Source: Candidatus Magnetocorallium paracelense (lineage in GTDB: Bacteria > Nitrospirota > Thermodesulfovibrionia > Thermodesulfovibrionales > Magnetobacteriaceae). From it: a stretch of 59,597 bases of DNA. The stretch is taken from NCBI GenBank assembly GCA_029001845.1, contig JAREWP010000044.1, forward strand, positions 1-59,597, in the 5' to 3' direction. The notes beneath the pieces are model-generated. The model was not told the origin of the DNA, ran no database searches, and saw only the letters and a list, made by a program, of their open reading frames with translations. Made by a program: the position numbers and the translations under genes. Below are positions 16,788 through 24,906 of the stretch, one piece after another. Numbering within the stretch: the stretch's first letter is position 1; each line of letters starts with the position of its first letter.

Positions 16788-18119
16788 ATGCCAATACAAC
16801 AGGTAAATATAAAGAACATATCCGATACAGATACCGAATCTTACAAGAACGCGATTATGTTTTCCAAAAAATTCTCTTCCAATACAAAAAAACCGAAACA
16901 GTACCACCCGATACTGAAACCTGCAATTAATCGGAGATATAAACCTGCTTATGAATTTAAACCCTCGCAACACAGCCTCTCATTTGATGTCACACGCCTG
17001 CTTACCGCCACGGCGCTTGCTGTCATTTCACTAAAATTCACAGGAGCCAGACGTGATAATTATCTTATAGAGGCATTACATGTGCTTGAAACACGTTCTG
17101 AGATACCAAAGGCGCTAAAGAGCGCCAATATTTTAAAGCTCTGCAAAACATACAAAGAGGAACGGGAAAAGTTTATTCTTGTCAGAAAAATGCCTGAATT
17201 ATACAGGTTAACGGATTATTGGAAGGCCGAGAGAAATTTAAAAAAAGAGATAAAAGATAAATATCCGAGATTATATGACTATTATTACGGTAGCGGAGGC
17301 ATATCGCACTCCCTTGAAGAGAAAGATTCTGTCCTGGGCGATCTTATTGCAGAATCCATAACGGCTCTCTATGCCCATACACTTGCCTTACGCGGCAATT
17401 ACAACGCATTGCTCAAACTTGCCACGATCCTGAATATGATGCCTGCAACATTAACAAATAAGATTGAAAGACACAATTTTGTAATACTGACAAAAAATCT
17501 TAATAAAGATCAATTATACAAAATAAGAGATTTAAATTGCCCCGGCATACATCTAAAAGAAAAAAGGCGAATTGACATAAAAGAGCTGGATAGTCTACTT
17601 AAAAAAGAGTGGGAAATGTACAGGCGTCTGGGTCTTATCTATTTTGCAGACAATGCTGAAAATACCTTTTTCGTGAATACAAAATGGCCTGAAAAGATGA
17701 CAGTAGAAAAATCAGGCAAGTCATTACGGTTTTACCCGTTTATTATGGATGCAATCGCTGACTTAAGAAAAATAGCAATGCCTTATCTGGGGCTTGAAGA
17801 TATTCAGAATAAAGAGATGTTGCTGGAGTATATAAGAAATATCGGCAGAGTCATAATCGGGGGCGCTACATATTATCCCAAAGACTTTATCGTCGCTTTA
17901 AATGATATAACCAGAGACGACATTCCCCTGCCCGGCATACCGATTATGGAAACAAAGGGCACAGCCTTCGACGCCTTATGGAAAAAGGCGTTGGGAGTGT
18001 TGAACGGAAACTTTAAATCCGATGTGAATTTTAAGGGAGTGACAAAAAAATCACTTCCATGCAAACTTCAGCTTACAGGAGAATTGGCGCCGGAGAGCCA
18101 TATTATTTCGATGTGTTAG
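16788..18119 (+). CDS. Unrecognised 443-residue cytoplasmic protein
   Basis: No family is recognised. The first 60 residues are basic and probably disordered (many K, N, P, Q, S and T residues). From about residue 62 the protein is mostly alpha-helical with no signal peptide. One moderately hydrophobic helix (about 66-84) contains DVTRLLTATALAVISLKF. Several segments are lysine- and tyrosine-rich, such as KDKYPRLYDYYYGSGG and KEEREKFILVRK. A later region (about 300-380) has YIRNIGRVIIGGATYYPKD. SD and ATG are good and codon use is ordinary, so it is likely real. Divergent from the GT39 gene and followed by brnTA. Confidence 0.7.
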   Translation: MPIQQVNIKNISDTDTESYKNAIMFSKKFSSNTKKPKQYHPILKPAINRRYKPAYEFKPSQHSLSFDVTRLLTATALAVISLKFTGARRDNYLIEALHVLETRSEIPKALKSANILKLCKTYKEEREKFILVRKMPELYRLTDYWKAERNLKKEIKDKYPRLYDYYYGSGGISHSLEEKDSVLGDLIAESITALYAHTLALRGNYNALLKLATILNMMPATLTNKIERHNFVILTKNLNKDQLYKIRDLNCPGIHLKEKRRIDIKELDSLLKKEWEMYRRLGLIYFADNAENTFFVNTKWPEKMTVEKSGKSLRFYPFIMDAIADLRKIAMPYLGLEDIQNKEMLLEYIRNIGRVIIGGATYYPKDFIVALNDITRDDIPLPGIPIMETKGTAFDALWKKALGVLNGNFKSDVNFKGVTKKSLPCKLQLTGELAPESHIISMC

Positions 18120-18173
18120 CCTGAAGCTCGGTTAAAAGCCGGGTGAATAGAACTAGAGTCTCCGGATTCACAC

Positions 18174-18384
18174 CTAATGGCGGTTCTCACAATTCCTCTT
18201 TCTAAAAGGCTCCTCAAGACCTACTGATCGTATCCTTGTAAAAATGGATGAAGCAATTTCAAACAACTGCTCAGCCTCCGTTTTGAAATAACCCCTTTTA
18301 AAAAGGTCGGGCAATACTTTGCTATGAGTAAAGACAGCGCCATTTATAGGAATACGAACTATGTTATAATAATCAAAATGATTA
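18174..18384 (-). pseudogene. Gene fragment, 3' part only, family unknown
   Basis: An open minus-strand frame of about 70 codons has no start codon. It reads NHFDYYNIVRIPINGAVF, then LPDLFKRGYFKTEAEQLFEI and SVGLEEPFRKRN before the stop. The composition looks coding and the reading begins abruptly after a stop, so it is probably the remaining C-terminal part of a disrupted gene. I do not recognise the family. It lies between the orphan gene and brnT. Confidence 0.35.
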
Positions 18385-18405
18385 CCTTATGTGATAGTGT
18401 ACTTG

Positions 18406-18675
18406 ATGGAATTTGAATGGGATATCAATAAGGCAAAAGTTAATCTGGATAAGCACGGTATTGACTTTGCAGATGCTGCGAGAATTTTTCTTGACTCTTA
18501 TAGACTGGAAACAGCATTACCTTATGATTTATATAGAGAGTCAAGGTACAAAACTACGGGTATTGTCGATAACAGGATTCTGGTTGTCATATATACTTTG
18601 CGTGGAAATAAAATTAGAATAATCTCTGCAAGAAAGGCTGAAAAATATGAAAGAAAACAATATCAAGAGTTTTAA
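18406..18675 (+). CDS. brnT: BrnT family toxin (ribonuclease)
   Basis: The 89-residue protein begins MEFEWDINKAKVNLDKHGID, the defining N-terminus of BrnT toxins. It contains FADAARIFLD, a central RESRYKTTG and the C-terminal VVIYTLRGNKIRIISARKAE with the conserved I-R-I-I-S-A-R-x-A segment. BrnT is a RelE-fold ribonuclease that arrests translation and is neutralised by BrnA. I chose the ATG at 18406, which gives the usual family start, over the in-frame GTG at 18391. The antitoxin gene overlaps its 3' end by 29 bp. Confidence 0.88.
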   Translation: MEFEWDINKAKVNLDKHGIDFADAARIFLDSYRLETALPYDLYRESRYKTTGIVDNRILVVIYTLRGNKIRIISARKAEKYERKQYQEF

Positions 18676-18868
18676 GCTGGTCCCGAATAAGGTTGAAAAG
18701 GGAAAGACCGACTGGGCGCGTGTAGACAGCATGACCGAAGATGAACTGCATAACAATGCTTTGTCCGATCCTGACAATCCGCCTCTGACAGATGAAGAAT
18801 TAAGGCTGCTCAGGCGTATTCATTTCGCCGAACCCGTAGCAGAGGAGATTGCTTTAAAACAGGCTTAA
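18647..18868 (+). CDS. brnA: BrnA-type antitoxin
   Basis: The 73-residue protein opens with a basic segment, then KTDWARVDSMTEDEL, the usual BrnA core TDWARVDAM, then an acidic, proline-containing part (DPDNPPLTDEEL) and a C-terminal helix. BrnA antitoxins bind the toxin and also repress the operon through a ribbon-helix-helix dimer. The overlap with brnT and the toxin-first order are typical of brnTA. The C-terminus is not a close textbook match, so the DNA-binding part may be divergent. Confidence 0.75.
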   Translation: MKENNIKSFKLVPNKVEKGKTDWARVDSMTEDELHNNALSDPDNPPLTDEELRLLRRIHFAEPVAEEIALKQA

Positions 18869-18894
18869 TTCGGATACAACAGTAAGTAAAAACA

Positions 18895-19028
18895 TAATAC
18901 CATTAACTTAAGGGGTGAAGGACCTTCCGACGGAAGCGGGTCATGTTTGAGAAGGCGCAGCGAAGCGGAGCCTTCGAGTTTAGCCGCTGAAGGCGGATGG
19001 TGCTTTGCTCCTTAAGTGAATGACAGTG
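18895..19028 (+). mobile_element. MITE-like element family A, copy 2
   Basis: A 134-bp copy in the same orientation as A1, with ends TAATACCATTAACTTAAGG and CCTTAAGTGAATGACAGTG. It is flanked by AGTAAAAACA (18885-18894) and AGTAAATACA (19029-19038), a 10-bp duplication with one mismatch. It sits between brnA and the receiver-CPBP gene. Confidence 0.88.
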
Positions 19029-19085
19029 AGTAAATACATATGACTCGGTCAAAAACGATTTTCTGCCGGATTATAAGATGGTGAT

Positions 19086-20780
19086 ATGATAGTTGGTTCG
19101 ATTTTGTTAATTGAAGATGTGCGGTTTACACGGGCAATTACCCGTAAAATGATTGAATCCCTGGTTAATTACGATATTCACGAGGTTGCGAGCGGGCAGG
19201 AAGCATTGGAGGCATTGCGTATATTTGATGACATCAACCTGATCGTCGCGGATATCTCGATGCCCGGGATGACCGGTCTTGAACTACTAAAGGAGATTCG
19301 CACCGACAAATCCGCCGCCAAAAGGAATATTCCCTTTATTATAATATCCGGCGCGATTACCAACGCCACGTTGAGTGTGTTGGAAAAGCTGGATGTTTCC
19401 GCTGTTATTGCAAAGCCTGTTCATAAGGACGATTTGCATGAAAAATTAAAGCAAATTATTGCGGAATCCTCGACAAATAAGCAGGCTGTAAGATCGATTG
19501 AAGAATATCGAAACGTTAACATCAATGACTTATTGAAACTCGAAACTCCGGAGACTTCACCGACTTACGGTAATCTCGACGATTACAATGACCGTGTTCG
19601 GTTCTTGGAGACAGTACCGGCCCTGGCCGGGGTGGATATGGACGCCCTGCGCCAATTAGCAAAGGGTGCAAATATCCTGCAATTCCCGGAAAACACCATA
19701 ATCGAACCATCTGAAATAGCAGGCAATCGTCTATTACTCATTGCCTGGGGCGAGGCTGAGGTTCTACAAACAACACGATCCCCCCGTCGCGGCGACATGG
19801 AACATCGTATCGACCTCATTGAAGCCGGAGGATTGCTTGGAATAACCGCATTTATGTCCTTGCCCGGTGAAGCGGATCATTCGCAAATTCGTACAACCCG
19901 TTCGACTGAAGTGATGACTTTTGATTTTACCGATGTTGAAAACAATCCTGAACTAAAAAAATTAAAAGACAAAGTGAAGCTGTCCGTAAGTCGCACCCTT
20001 GCCCAGCAACTGACACAAAGTGATAAAGCGATCGCGGAAAATCTTGCTCACCGTCTTGCCGAAACAAAGATTAAGCGTAGCGCCGGCGGATTTGTTATCA
20101 TGACAGCATGTTCGTTGGCCATTTATACGCTGACAATACGTGCGATGTTAGACCTTGACCTTCAGGGAAAGCACCGTGGCATAGCCTCGGTAGTTATGAT
20201 TCTGGTTGCCTTTCTGCCATTTATCATCAGCGTCCGCACCGGCCCTTTCAAGTTCGCCGACCTGGGCCTGACCTTTAAAGGCGCTCGTGAGGCCGCAGTA
20301 GATGCAATAGTTTTTTCTTCACTATTTCTGGCTGGAATGATCGGGATCAAATATCTGTTTGTAACGAGTATTCCTGCTTATAGGAGTCATACACTCTTTG
20401 AATTGGCTGAAACCTTTGTTCGTCCTGGAAATACAGGTGGAATCGACGTGAAATTCTACGTGATCAATATCTTCGTGTATGCCTTGTTCGTACCTGTCCA
20501 GGAGGTAGTCTCCCGTTGCGGGCTTCAATCTTTTATTAAGGAATTTCTTTACGGATCGGAGCGTTATCGTACGATTGTTGCTATCTTAGTGTCGAACATA
20601 ATCTTCGCAGCCGCCCATGCCCACTTGAATGTCGGTTTTGCTACGGCTACTTTTATCGGAGGATTGTTTTGGGGATGGCTGTTTCATCGCCGACGCTCCA
20701 TTGTCGGTGTTACTATTTCCCATTTAATGATCGGCGGATCGGCCCTATTTGCCCTTGGATTGGAAACTTTCCTAAAATAA
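19086..20780 (+). CDS. Receiver + cNMP-binding-like + CPBP intramembrane protease-like fusion
   Basis: This 564-residue protein has three modules. Residues 1-130 are a CheY-type receiver (SILLIEDVRF, phospho-acceptor Asp56 in VADISMPGMTG, Lys in AVIAKPVHK). Residues 175-330 resemble a cyclic-nucleotide-binding beta-roll with a helical tail. From about 340 there are roughly seven membrane helices with CPBP/Abi motifs: VQEVVSRCG (residues 471-479), FAAAHAH (His511) and ISHLMIGG (His546). CPBP proteases normally have EExxxR and HxxxN/D; here the first Glu is Gln472 and the last motif ends in Gly550, so catalysis may be weak or lost. The hybrid-kinase gene follows after 79 bp and is the obvious phospho-donor (inference). 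Confidence 0.85.
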   Translation: MIVGSILLIEDVRFTRAITRKMIESLVNYDIHEVASGQEALEALRIFDDINLIVADISMPGMTGLELLKEIRTDKSAAKRNIPFIIISGAITNATLSVLEKLDVSAVIAKPVHKDDLHEKLKQIIAESSTNKQAVRSIEEYRNVNINDLLKLETPETSPTYGNLDDYNDRVRFLETVPALAGVDMDALRQLAKGANILQFPENTIIEPSEIAGNRLLLIAWGEAEVLQTTRSPRRGDMEHRIDLIEAGGLLGITAFMSLPGEADHSQIRTTRSTEVMTFDFTDVENNPELKKLKDKVKLSVSRTLAQQLTQSDKAIAENLAHRLAETKIKRSAGGFVIMTACSLAIYTLTIRAMLDLDLQGKHRGIASVVMILVAFLPFIISVRTGPFKFADLGLTFKGAREAAVDAIVFSSLFLAGMIGIKYLFVTSIPAYRSHTLFELAETFVRPGNTGGIDVKFYVINIFVYALFVPVQEVVSRCGLQSFIKEFLYGSERYRTIVAILVSNIIFAAAHAHLNVGFATATFIGGLFWGWLFHRRRSIVGVTISHLMIGGSALFALGLETFLK

Positions 20781-20859
20781 TCTGCCACTATTGATAACCG
20801 TGAAAAAACAAATTCTTAACACCTACGTCGATGTTCACTCTTGGTATGAAGGACTTTTT

Positions 20860-23800
20860 ATGATAACATTTACTCAACATTCCTCCAGGAGGTGTTTTAT
20901 ACAATTTCCGTCATTCAAGCACTTCATCTGTTTGACACTCTTTCTGTATCTATGGGTTATGACTTTTCCTGTAACTGCACAAGAGCTCGGAAGCACAGTC
21001 GAACTGACAGCAGAGGAACGGGCCTTCATCCACACCCACCCAGTGATTCAGGTCCACAACGAGACCGACTGGCCGCCCTTCAACTTCGCGGAAGACGGCC
21101 GGCCCAAAGGGTTCTCCATTGATTTCATGAATCTGCTGGCGAAGAAGACCGGCCTGAAAGTTGATTATATCACCGGCCCCTCATGGAACGAATTCCTGGA
21201 GATGATGAAAACCGGTGATCTCGACGTCATGCTGAACATCGTCAAAACACCGGACCGCCAAAAGTACCTGCTCTACACACCGCCTATCGCCGACAACCCG
21301 AACACCATCCTGAGTCGGAGGGACACTCCCTATCACAGCCTGGATGAGCTTTTCGACAAAACCGTGTCCGTGCCCAAGGGGTTCTTCTACGAAGAAGTCC
21401 TTAAGCGCGATTTCCCGCAAATCAAGATCCTGGCGTTGAAAGACACCATCGATACCATGAAAGCAGTGAGCTTCGGCAAGGCCGACGCAGCATTGGGAGA
21501 GCTTGCGGTATTCAATCATCTTCTCGCTCAACACATGATGACCAATTTGACTGTATCTGGCGAAGTAAAGGTGGGCGATCACGAACTTAGCATCCTCAAT
21601 ATCGCGACTCGCAAGGACCTTCCGGTACTTGCTTCCATCCTGACTAAGGGTGTGAAAGCCATCGGCATTGAGGAACGACGGGAGATCCAGCGCAAGTGGC
21701 TTGAAATTACCCCTGCCCCCGTAAAAACCCGTAAGGTTGTCGAACTTTCCGACGAGGAAAGGGCTTGGCTGGCCAAACACAAAACGATCCGACTTGGCGT
21801 TGATCCCAGTTTTCCGCCCTTTGATTTTATTGACAAAAACGGTAACCACGCCGGCATGGGGGCTGACTACATGACACTTGTTGCCGAGCGTTTGGGCGTC
21901 AGCGTGAAACCGGTTCCGAATTTAAGCTGGTCCCAGGTACTGGAGGGAGCGAGAAGAAAGGAGATCGATCTCCTTCCTGTGGCCGGCGCATCGGAAGACC
22001 GTCGTTCCTATTTGGATTTCACGGATCCGTACATTCTGATGCCGCTGGTCATCGTGACCCGTAAGGAACATCCGCCTGTGAGCGGACTAAAGGATTTCGC
22101 CGGGAAGTCCATGGTCATGACCAAGGGCTACTACTACATCGACGAACTAACCCGCCTCTTTCCTGACATCAAGCCGGTCATGCTGAACACCCCGATGGAT
22201 GGTTTACGGGCTGTATCCACCGGCAAGCAGGACGCCGTGGTAGTGAATCTCGGTGTCGGCTATCACCTTATCCAAGAGGCCGGTCTCCTCAACCTGCGGG
22301 TGGCGGCGGAGGCGGAATTAACAATAGCCGCTATTAGCATGGGAGTGCGCAAGGACTGGCCGGAATTTACCGCCATCCTGAACAAGACCATCGATTCCAT
22401 TACTCAAGAGGAACACAAGGCCATCCGCGGCAAGTGGATTGCCGTTGAGGGTGAAATTCAGAAACGACGGACCGTGACACTCACCGCTGAAGAACGGGCT
22501 TGGCTTGCAAAACACAATACCATTCGATTAGGGGTTGATCACGAATATCCTCCCTTCGAATTCATCGCCGAAGATGGAATATATTCCGGCATGGCCTCGG
22601 ACTACGTCCGGCTGATAAGCGAGAGGCTCGGCGTCACCATGAATGTAGTTCCCGGTCTTACATGGGATGAAGTCTTAAAGAGCGCCAGAAACCTTACCTT
22701 GGATGTTCTGCCGGCAGCGGCTGTCTCACCTGAACGTATGGAGTATTTGAACTTTTCCAACGCTTACATGGAGTTTCCCGTTGTCATCGTGACACGGGAC
22801 GATTATCCCTTAGTTGCCGGATTGAACGACCTGAACGGCAAGATCGCCGCCCAGACCAAGGGATACGCAGTTACGAAACACATCGAGAAAAATTACCCCG
22901 AAATAACCCGCCACTTAGTCGACGGTCCGTTGGAAGCGCTCCGGTCTGTATCCGGGGGAAGAACCGAAGCAGCTGTGTTGAATCTCGCAGTCGCCACCTA
23001 TCTCATCAAGAAGCACATTCTTACAAACCTGAAGGTGGCGGCGCCCACTGACTTTGAGATTCCCGGCCTTGCTTTTGCAGTGCGCAAAGACTGGCCGGAA
23101 ATGGTGGGAATTATCAACAAGGCGTTGGCTTCCATAACCGCCGAGGAAAAGGCGGCGATCCGCTCTAAGTGGGTATCAGTGGAGTACCAGGCCGGAATCG
23201 ATGTCAAACTGGCTCTGCAGGTGAGCGGCGTGGCCGTCGTTATTCTAATCGTTATCGTAATCTGGAATCGACGCCTGCAGCGAGAAGTCAAACAAAGGAA
23301 AATCGCAGAACACAACATGGAGACAGCAAAAAACAAAGCGGAACAACTAACTCAGGCCAAGTCGGAATTTGTCGCCGTGATCAGCCACGAGGTGCGCACT
23401 CCCATGAACGGCGTTCTAGGAATGGCTCGCCTGCTGGAAGAGATGGAACTGACCAAAGAGCAAAAGGAGTGCGTGAATACTATCGTCAGCTCCGGCGAGA
23501 CCTTGTTGACCATCATTGATGACCTGCTGGACCTTTCTAAACTGGATGCCGGCAAACTTGAGATCGAACGGTTTCCCTTTGTCCCTGCTGATATGGTCGA
23601 GCAGACCATTGCTCTGATGAAGTCCCGCGCCGACGATAAGGGGCTGACCTTTAAAAGCATCAACGATTCCCGGATTCCTGCAGTCGTTGTCGGCGACTCC
23701 CACCGAGTCCGCCAAATCATCCTCAATCTGATCAGCAACGCCATCAAGTTCACTGATGATGGTTCAGTGACGATCGAGGCCAAGATGGAATCACAAACGG

Positions 23801-24906
23801 ACGAGACGGTATTGTTGTCCTTCACAGTCAAAGATACAGGAAGGGGCATTGCCCCTGACGCCCTAGACAAACTCTTCCACACCTATAGCCAGGGCTCGGC
23901 TGAGGTAGCGCGGAGGTACGGGGGGACCGGCCTGGGTCTTGCCATTTGCCGCCGCCTGGCCGACTTAATGGGAGGTAAAATCAGCGTGGAGAGCATCGTC
24001 GGGGTGGGAAGCTCTTTTCGCTTTGAGACCACTTTTGGCATCGACCAGACGACAGACGCAGCTTCGCTCAGGATAGCGATAAGCGCACCGGCGCCGGTGA
24101 AGAAGCAGGCAGCCCGACCTCTCCGTGTGCTGCAGGTGGAAGACAACAAGATTAACCGTAATGTCATTGAACGTATCCTGTCCCATGTCGGCCACACAGT
24201 GATCAGCGTCACGAACGGAGCCGATGCCCTGAAGGCTGTCCGGTTCGAAGAATTCGATATTGTTTTAATGGACCGCCACATGCCTGTCATGGATGGTATT
24301 GAAACAACGCATCGCATCCGCGCGATGGAGGGAACGATAGCCTCGATCCCAATAATCGGTATCACTGCCAGCGCAGCCCCAAGCGAGATTGACGCCTGCA
24401 TTGAGGCAGGCATGGACGACTGTCTCTCCAAACCGGTAGAGGCAGTACGACTAAGGGCGCTCCTGGAGGACTTATCCCTGGGTAACAAGCCCCACAGACA
24501 GATGCGACCGGTTACGAAGGACTACGCTTCTACAGTATCTGCCAAACCCGACGGATCGCCGATCGACCTGTCCACTCTCTCTAAAATCCTTGACGAGGAC
24601 AACTTGGACGAACTATTCTTGGTGCTTGACCTGTTTAGAGAGGAATTCCCGTCTCTGCTCGCCAACCTGGAAGCGGCGAACCGTGAACGTAATGTACAGT
24701 CAGTACACGATTGCGCCCATGCGGCAAAAGGTGCTGCGCGCAGCGCCGGCGCACTGTGGCTGGCAAGCACGCTGGAACATATGGAAAAGGAAGCCCACAT
24801 GGCGGACTGGAAGACAATAGAGAAACGTCTCGAAGAGGTAAAAACAGAACAGACCAGGATCGACCGTTTCTGTAATGAACGTAAAGGGAAAGAGAACTCG
24901 ACATGA
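20860..24906 (+). CDS. BvgS-like hybrid histidine kinase with three tandem periplasmic SBP_bac_3 domains
   Basis: With the ATG at 20860 (SD GAAGGA, spacing 7; better than the upstream TTG 20791 or GTG 20800) this has 1,348 residues. A signal peptide (about 1-43) is followed by three solute-binding domains beginning near 47, 300 and 545. Each is introduced by a repeated linker of the type TAEERAWLAKH-x-TIRLGVD. A membrane helix (about 780-804) precedes HisKA with His843 (ISHEVRTPMNG), a HATPase with DTGRGI and GTGLGLAI, a receiver with Asp1138 (LMDRHMPVMDG) and an Hpt domain with His1287 (HAAKGAARSAG). The His-Asp-His chain can pass phosphate to a separate receiver, best placed being the CPBP fusion upstream. 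GC content is visibly above that of its neighbours. Confidence 0.93.
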   Translation: MITFTQHSSRRCFIQFPSFKHFICLTLFLYLWVMTFPVTAQELGSTVELTAEERAFIHTHPVIQVHNETDWPPFNFAEDGRPKGFSIDFMNLLAKKTGLKVDYITGPSWNEFLEMMKTGDLDVMLNIVKTPDRQKYLLYTPPIADNPNTILSRRDTPYHSLDELFDKTVSVPKGFFYEEVLKRDFPQIKILALKDTIDTMKAVSFGKADAALGELAVFNHLLAQHMMTNLTVSGEVKVGDHELSILNIATRKDLPVLASILTKGVKAIGIEERREIQRKWLEITPAPVKTRKVVELSDEERAWLAKHKTIRLGVDPSFPPFDFIDKNGNHAGMGADYMTLVAERLGVSVKPVPNLSWSQVLEGARRKEIDLLPVAGASEDRRSYLDFTDPYILMPLVIVTRKEHPPVSGLKDFAGKSMVMTKGYYYIDELTRLFPDIKPVMLNTPMDGLRAVSTGKQDAVVVNLGVGYHLIQEAGLLNLRVAAEAELTIAAISMGVRKDWPEFTAILNKTIDSITQEEHKAIRGKWIAVEGEIQKRRTVTLTAEERAWLAKHNTIRLGVDHEYPPFEFIAEDGIYSGMASDYVRLISERLGVTMNVVPGLTWDEVLKSARNLTLDVLPAAAVSPERMEYLNFSNAYMEFPVVIVTRDDYPLVAGLNDLNGKIAAQTKGYAVTKHIEKNYPEITRHLVDGPLEALRSVSGGRTEAAVLNLAVATYLIKKHILTNLKVAAPTDFEIPGLAFAVRKDWPEMVGIINKALASITAEEKAAIRSKWVSVEYQAGIDVKLALQVSGVAVVILIVIVIWNRRLQREVKQRKIAEHNMETAKNKAEQLTQAKSEFVAVISHEVRTPMNGVLGMARLLEEMELTKEQKECVNTIVSSGETLLTIIDDLLDLSKLDAGKLEIERFPFVPADMVEQTIALMKSRADDKGLTFKSINDSRIPAVVVGDSHRVRQIILNLISNAIKFTDDGSVTIEAKMESQTDETVLLSFTVKDTGRGIAPDALDKLFHTYSQGSAEVARRYGGTGLGLAICRRLADLMGGKISVESIVGVGSSFRFETTFGIDQTTDAASLRIAISAPAPVKKQAARPLRVLQVEDNKINRNVIERILSHVGHTVISVTNGADALKAVRFEEFDIVLMDRHMPVMDGIETTHRIRAMEGTIASIPIIGITASAAPSEIDACIEAGMDDCLSKPVEAVRLRALLEDLSLGNKPHRQMRPVTKDYASTVSAKPDGSPIDLSTLSKILDEDNLDELFLVLDLFREEFPSLLANLEAANRERNVQSVHDCAHAAKGAARSAGALWLASTLEHMEKEAHMADWKTIEKRLEEVKTEQTRIDRFCNERKGKENST

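Noticed and set aside
18120-18180. Group II intron or riboswitch-like fold after the orphan gene
   Set aside because: The paired segments are short and no conserved core (domain V or aptamer) is seen.
20791-20860. Earlier TTG or GTG start for the hybrid kinase
   Set aside because: No SD; the ATG at 20860 has one and starts a proper signal peptide.
21181-21849. 222-codon minus-strand open frame inside the hybrid kinase
   Set aside because: Lies wholly in the kinase coding region; GC-rich codon bias creates long antisense frames.
23883-24488. 201-codon minus-strand open frame
   Set aside because: Antisense to the HATPase/receiver part of the kinase; no family signature.
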